From Pontibacter pudoricolor (lineage in GTDB: Bacteria > Bacteroidota > Bacteroidia > Cytophagales > Hymenobacteraceae): a stretch of DNA of 64,000 nucleotides. Of this stretch, positions 62,462 through 64,000 are shown one piece after another. Location: positions 2,666,001 to 2,730,000 of the forward strand of contig NZ_CP048106.1 of the NCBI RefSeq assembly GCF_010092985.1, written 5' to 3'. The notes below the pieces were generated by a model. That model ran no database searches. It was not told where the DNA came from and saw only the letters and a list, made by a program, of their open reading frames with translations. The position numbers and the translations under genes are program-made. How positions within the stretch are numbered: the stretch's first letter is position 1; every line of letters starts with the position of its first letter.

Positions 62462-64000
62462 TTACCTTCTCTTCAATAATTTAACCGTCTTTGTACCGGA
62501 TGCACTTTCTATGCGAGTCAGGTACATGCCTTCTGCTAACTCTCTTCCATCTACTTCAATAGACTTAGTTTCACCAGCTTTAGTAGTTCCTGATTTTAGC
62601 TCCCGAACCAACTTGCCCTTCATATCATACAAGTTAATTACATACTTCCCGCTTTTCTCTAATGTAAACTCTATAGTTGTTTTATCATAGAAAGGTATCG
62701 GGTAAGCCGTTACCTGATCGTCGGTTGGTTTCGCTTCTGTGCCTTTCAGTGACTGAACAGAGGATTGAGTTTGAATAGTAGCCGATGCTGTTTGAGTACA
62801 ACTGGCAGTTGTATAGTTATTACAGGTAGTAGCACTTGAAATACACCCGGTCACATTATCTTTAACAGTAATGCTAAACCCAGATCCGGCAGCTAAGTTA
62901 CCAAACACAGGGCTAGCCTGATAAGCGCCTCCGTTATTGCTATATGCATAGCGGTTTGGCTCTGCAGTCGTGTTCAACGGACAGGTTACTGTGACAGTAG
63001 CAGTAGTAGGTCCACACAAACTGGCATCTACTATAGTTACAGTAGGTGCAGACGGAGGGTTGGGAATGGCGTTTATGGTTTCAGTAGCAGCTGGCGATAC
63101 GCAAAGGCTGGCGTTTTGAGCAGTTATGGAGTGCGATCCGGCAGAAAGGCCTGTATAACCTCCTGCTGGATAGTCAGCATATGGTCCTCCATCCAAACTA
63201 AACTTTAAGCCCGAAGTGCTGGAAGTAATAGTAATTTTGGCCGCAACAGCACATGTAGGCTGCGTAACCGAAAGCTCTGGCGTAAGCGGTGTAGGAGGCT
63301 GGGAATTTACTACCTTAGTTACACCATCAGATATACAAACCCCACTCTTCGACCTAATGATGTAGCTACCAGGAGTAAGCATACCGAACACCCCGGTAGT
63401 GTTAGTGAAATCCGCAGGGTTAGTGCTGTTAATACTGAAAGTGAGCCCTTCGATAGAGGAAGTTACTCTGATAGTTCCAGTGGCTACTGTACAGGTTGGC
63501 TGGTCAACTTCAGCAGTTGGGGCAGCGGGAGTAGGAGGCTGGGAATCTAACGTACCGGTTGAAGGAGAAGAGATACAGCCAGTACTGTTTTTTACCCTTA
63601 CACTATAAGTACTTCCTGCCGCCAGATTAGAGAACGTTGTGCCGGTTTGCCATGTGCCGCCGTTCAGGCTATATTCCAAGCCTGTTCCTACCGGGGCCGT
63701 TACGGTCACACTTCCTGTAGGAGTGGTACAGGTAGGTTGCGTTGGTGATAGGGTTGGCGCTGCAGGATTGGCATTGATAACAACTGTAGCAGGAGTAGTT
63801 TTTTCGCAGCCATTTGTTATATAAGTGTAGGTAACTGTATAGGTACCGGGGGTACTGGTAGCTAAGTTTATTTCTCCTGTTGTAGCATTAATGCTTAATC
63901 CTGAGGTGCTGCTATATGTACCGCCAGTTACACCCGTTTGCGTAACAGAGGCAGTCCCTAAAGGGCAGTAAGGGCCTCCATAAGCAATTGTAGCAGAACC
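62462..64000 (-). CDS. T9SS-exported surface protein, 5' end outside window
   Basis: The frame is open to the window edge and reads coding-like sequence throughout (VTGGTYSSTSGLSINATTGEINLATSTPGTYTVTY, then repeats of the NPAAPTLSPTQPTC kind). A GTG at 63709 is internal and not the start. At least four units of about 80 residues contain PTxxVxQPTCxxxTGxI or similar, characteristic of SprB-type adhesin repeats. The C-terminus is a T9SS type A sorting domain (YPIPFYDKTTIEFTLEKSG, then LAEGMYLTRIESASGTKTVKLLKRR), close to that of the protein at 57684. It is probably a large gliding or adhesion protein of the SprB type. Confidence 0.92.
   Translation of the reverse strand, partial: GSATIAYGGPYCPLGTASVTQTGVTGGTYSSTSGLSINATTGEINLATSTPGTYTVTYTYITNGCEKTTPATVVINANPAAPTLSPTQPTCTTPTGSVTVTAPVGTGLEYSLNGGTWQTGTTFSNLAAGSTYSVRVKNSTGCISSPSTGTLDSQPPTPAAPTAEVDQPTCTVATGTIRVTSSIEGLTFSINSTNPADFTNTTGVFGMLTPGSYIIRSKSGVCISDGVTKVVNSQPPTPLTPELSVTQPTCAVAAKITITSSTSGLKFSLDGGPYADYPAGGYTGLSAGSHSITAQNASLCVSPAATETINAIPNPPSAPTVTIVDASLCGPTTATVTVTCPLNTTAEPNRYAYSNNGGAYQASPVFGNLAAGSGFSITVKDNVTGCISSATTCNNYTTASCTQTASATIQTQSSVQSLKGTEAKPTDDQVTAYPIPFYDKTTIEFTLEKSGKYVINLYDMKGKLVRELKSGTTKAGETKSIEVDGRELAEGMYLTRIESASGTKTVKLLKRR

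Noticed and set aside
1-64000. CRISPR array, rRNA or tRNA gene
   Set aside because: I looked for regularly spaced repeats with unique spacers and for cloverleaf-type sequence and saw none; a covariance search was not possible here.

Overview
This window is a chromosomal segment of a Bacteroidota bacterium. A member of the Cytophagales/Hymenobacteraceae, most likely close to Pontibacter, fits best, but this is inferred from gene content and composition and was not tested by phylogeny. The signs are a GldH gliding lipoprotein, two large surface proteins with type IX secretion (T9SS) C-terminal sorting domains, a fused SecDF, a RicT-type PSP1 protein, a TonB receptor with an N-terminal carboxypeptidase-regulatory domain, and TAnnTTTG-type promoter elements. 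No rRNA, tRNA, CRISPR array, transposase or phage gene was seen.

Layout. 1-6.7 kb: a propeller-like secreted protein (cut by the window edge), a double-GNAT protein, a Wzx/MATE-like flippase, ricT-gldH (overlapping) and a membrane endonuclease/exonuclease/phosphatase protein. 6.7-9.3 kb: a cold-shock protein divergent from a 663-residue Gly/Ser/Tyr/Gln low-complexity protein that resembles eukaryotic FUS-type prion-like domains. 9.4-17 kb: an NmrA-like reductase, a secreted propeller-like protein, a 1309-residue superfamily 1 helicase, a lipoprotein hydrolase and a Nudix hydrolase. 17.3-21.8 kb: a lipoprotein, a repeat-bearing Ala/Lys-rich exported protein, an outer-membrane-like protein and a two-component system. 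22.9-33.5 kb: a methyltransferase, an operon of an NSS transporter with its 52-residue MetS-like subunit and a ComEA-like HhH protein, an RmlD-like reductase, a cyclophilin, hemC, holB, a GlmU-like protein and rpmE2. 33.6-40.2 kb: a phosphoribosyltransferase, rdgB, udk, an RCK potassium-uptake subunit and secDF. 41-52.5 kb: nfu, an NhaD-like antiporter, a minimal ABC pair, aroC and batD, queG, ruvB, a PLD-fold protein, a DUF559 nuclease gene bounded by inverted repeats, and an acyl-CoA dehydrogenase. 53-64 kb: a TPP-riboswitch-controlled TonB receptor, an aldose-epimerase-like protein, a NadR-like kinase, and two T9SS-exported repeat proteins, the second cut by the window edge.

Most genes are housekeeping. 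The unusual material is in DNA structure and low-complexity coding. First, the palindromic decamer AACTATAGTT and its half forms occur through the whole window, inside and between genes, and supply several stop codons; this recalls HIP1 in cyanobacteria or DNA-uptake sequences. Second, a small Vsr-like (DUF559) nuclease gene lies between near-identical inverted copies of a palindromic repeat that also occurs elsewhere without a gene, a possible REP/RAYT-like arrangement. Third, several composite intergenic repeat elements fill the long gaps. Fourth, the FUS-like protein sits opposite a cold-shock gene, with duplicated motifs in the shared upstream region.
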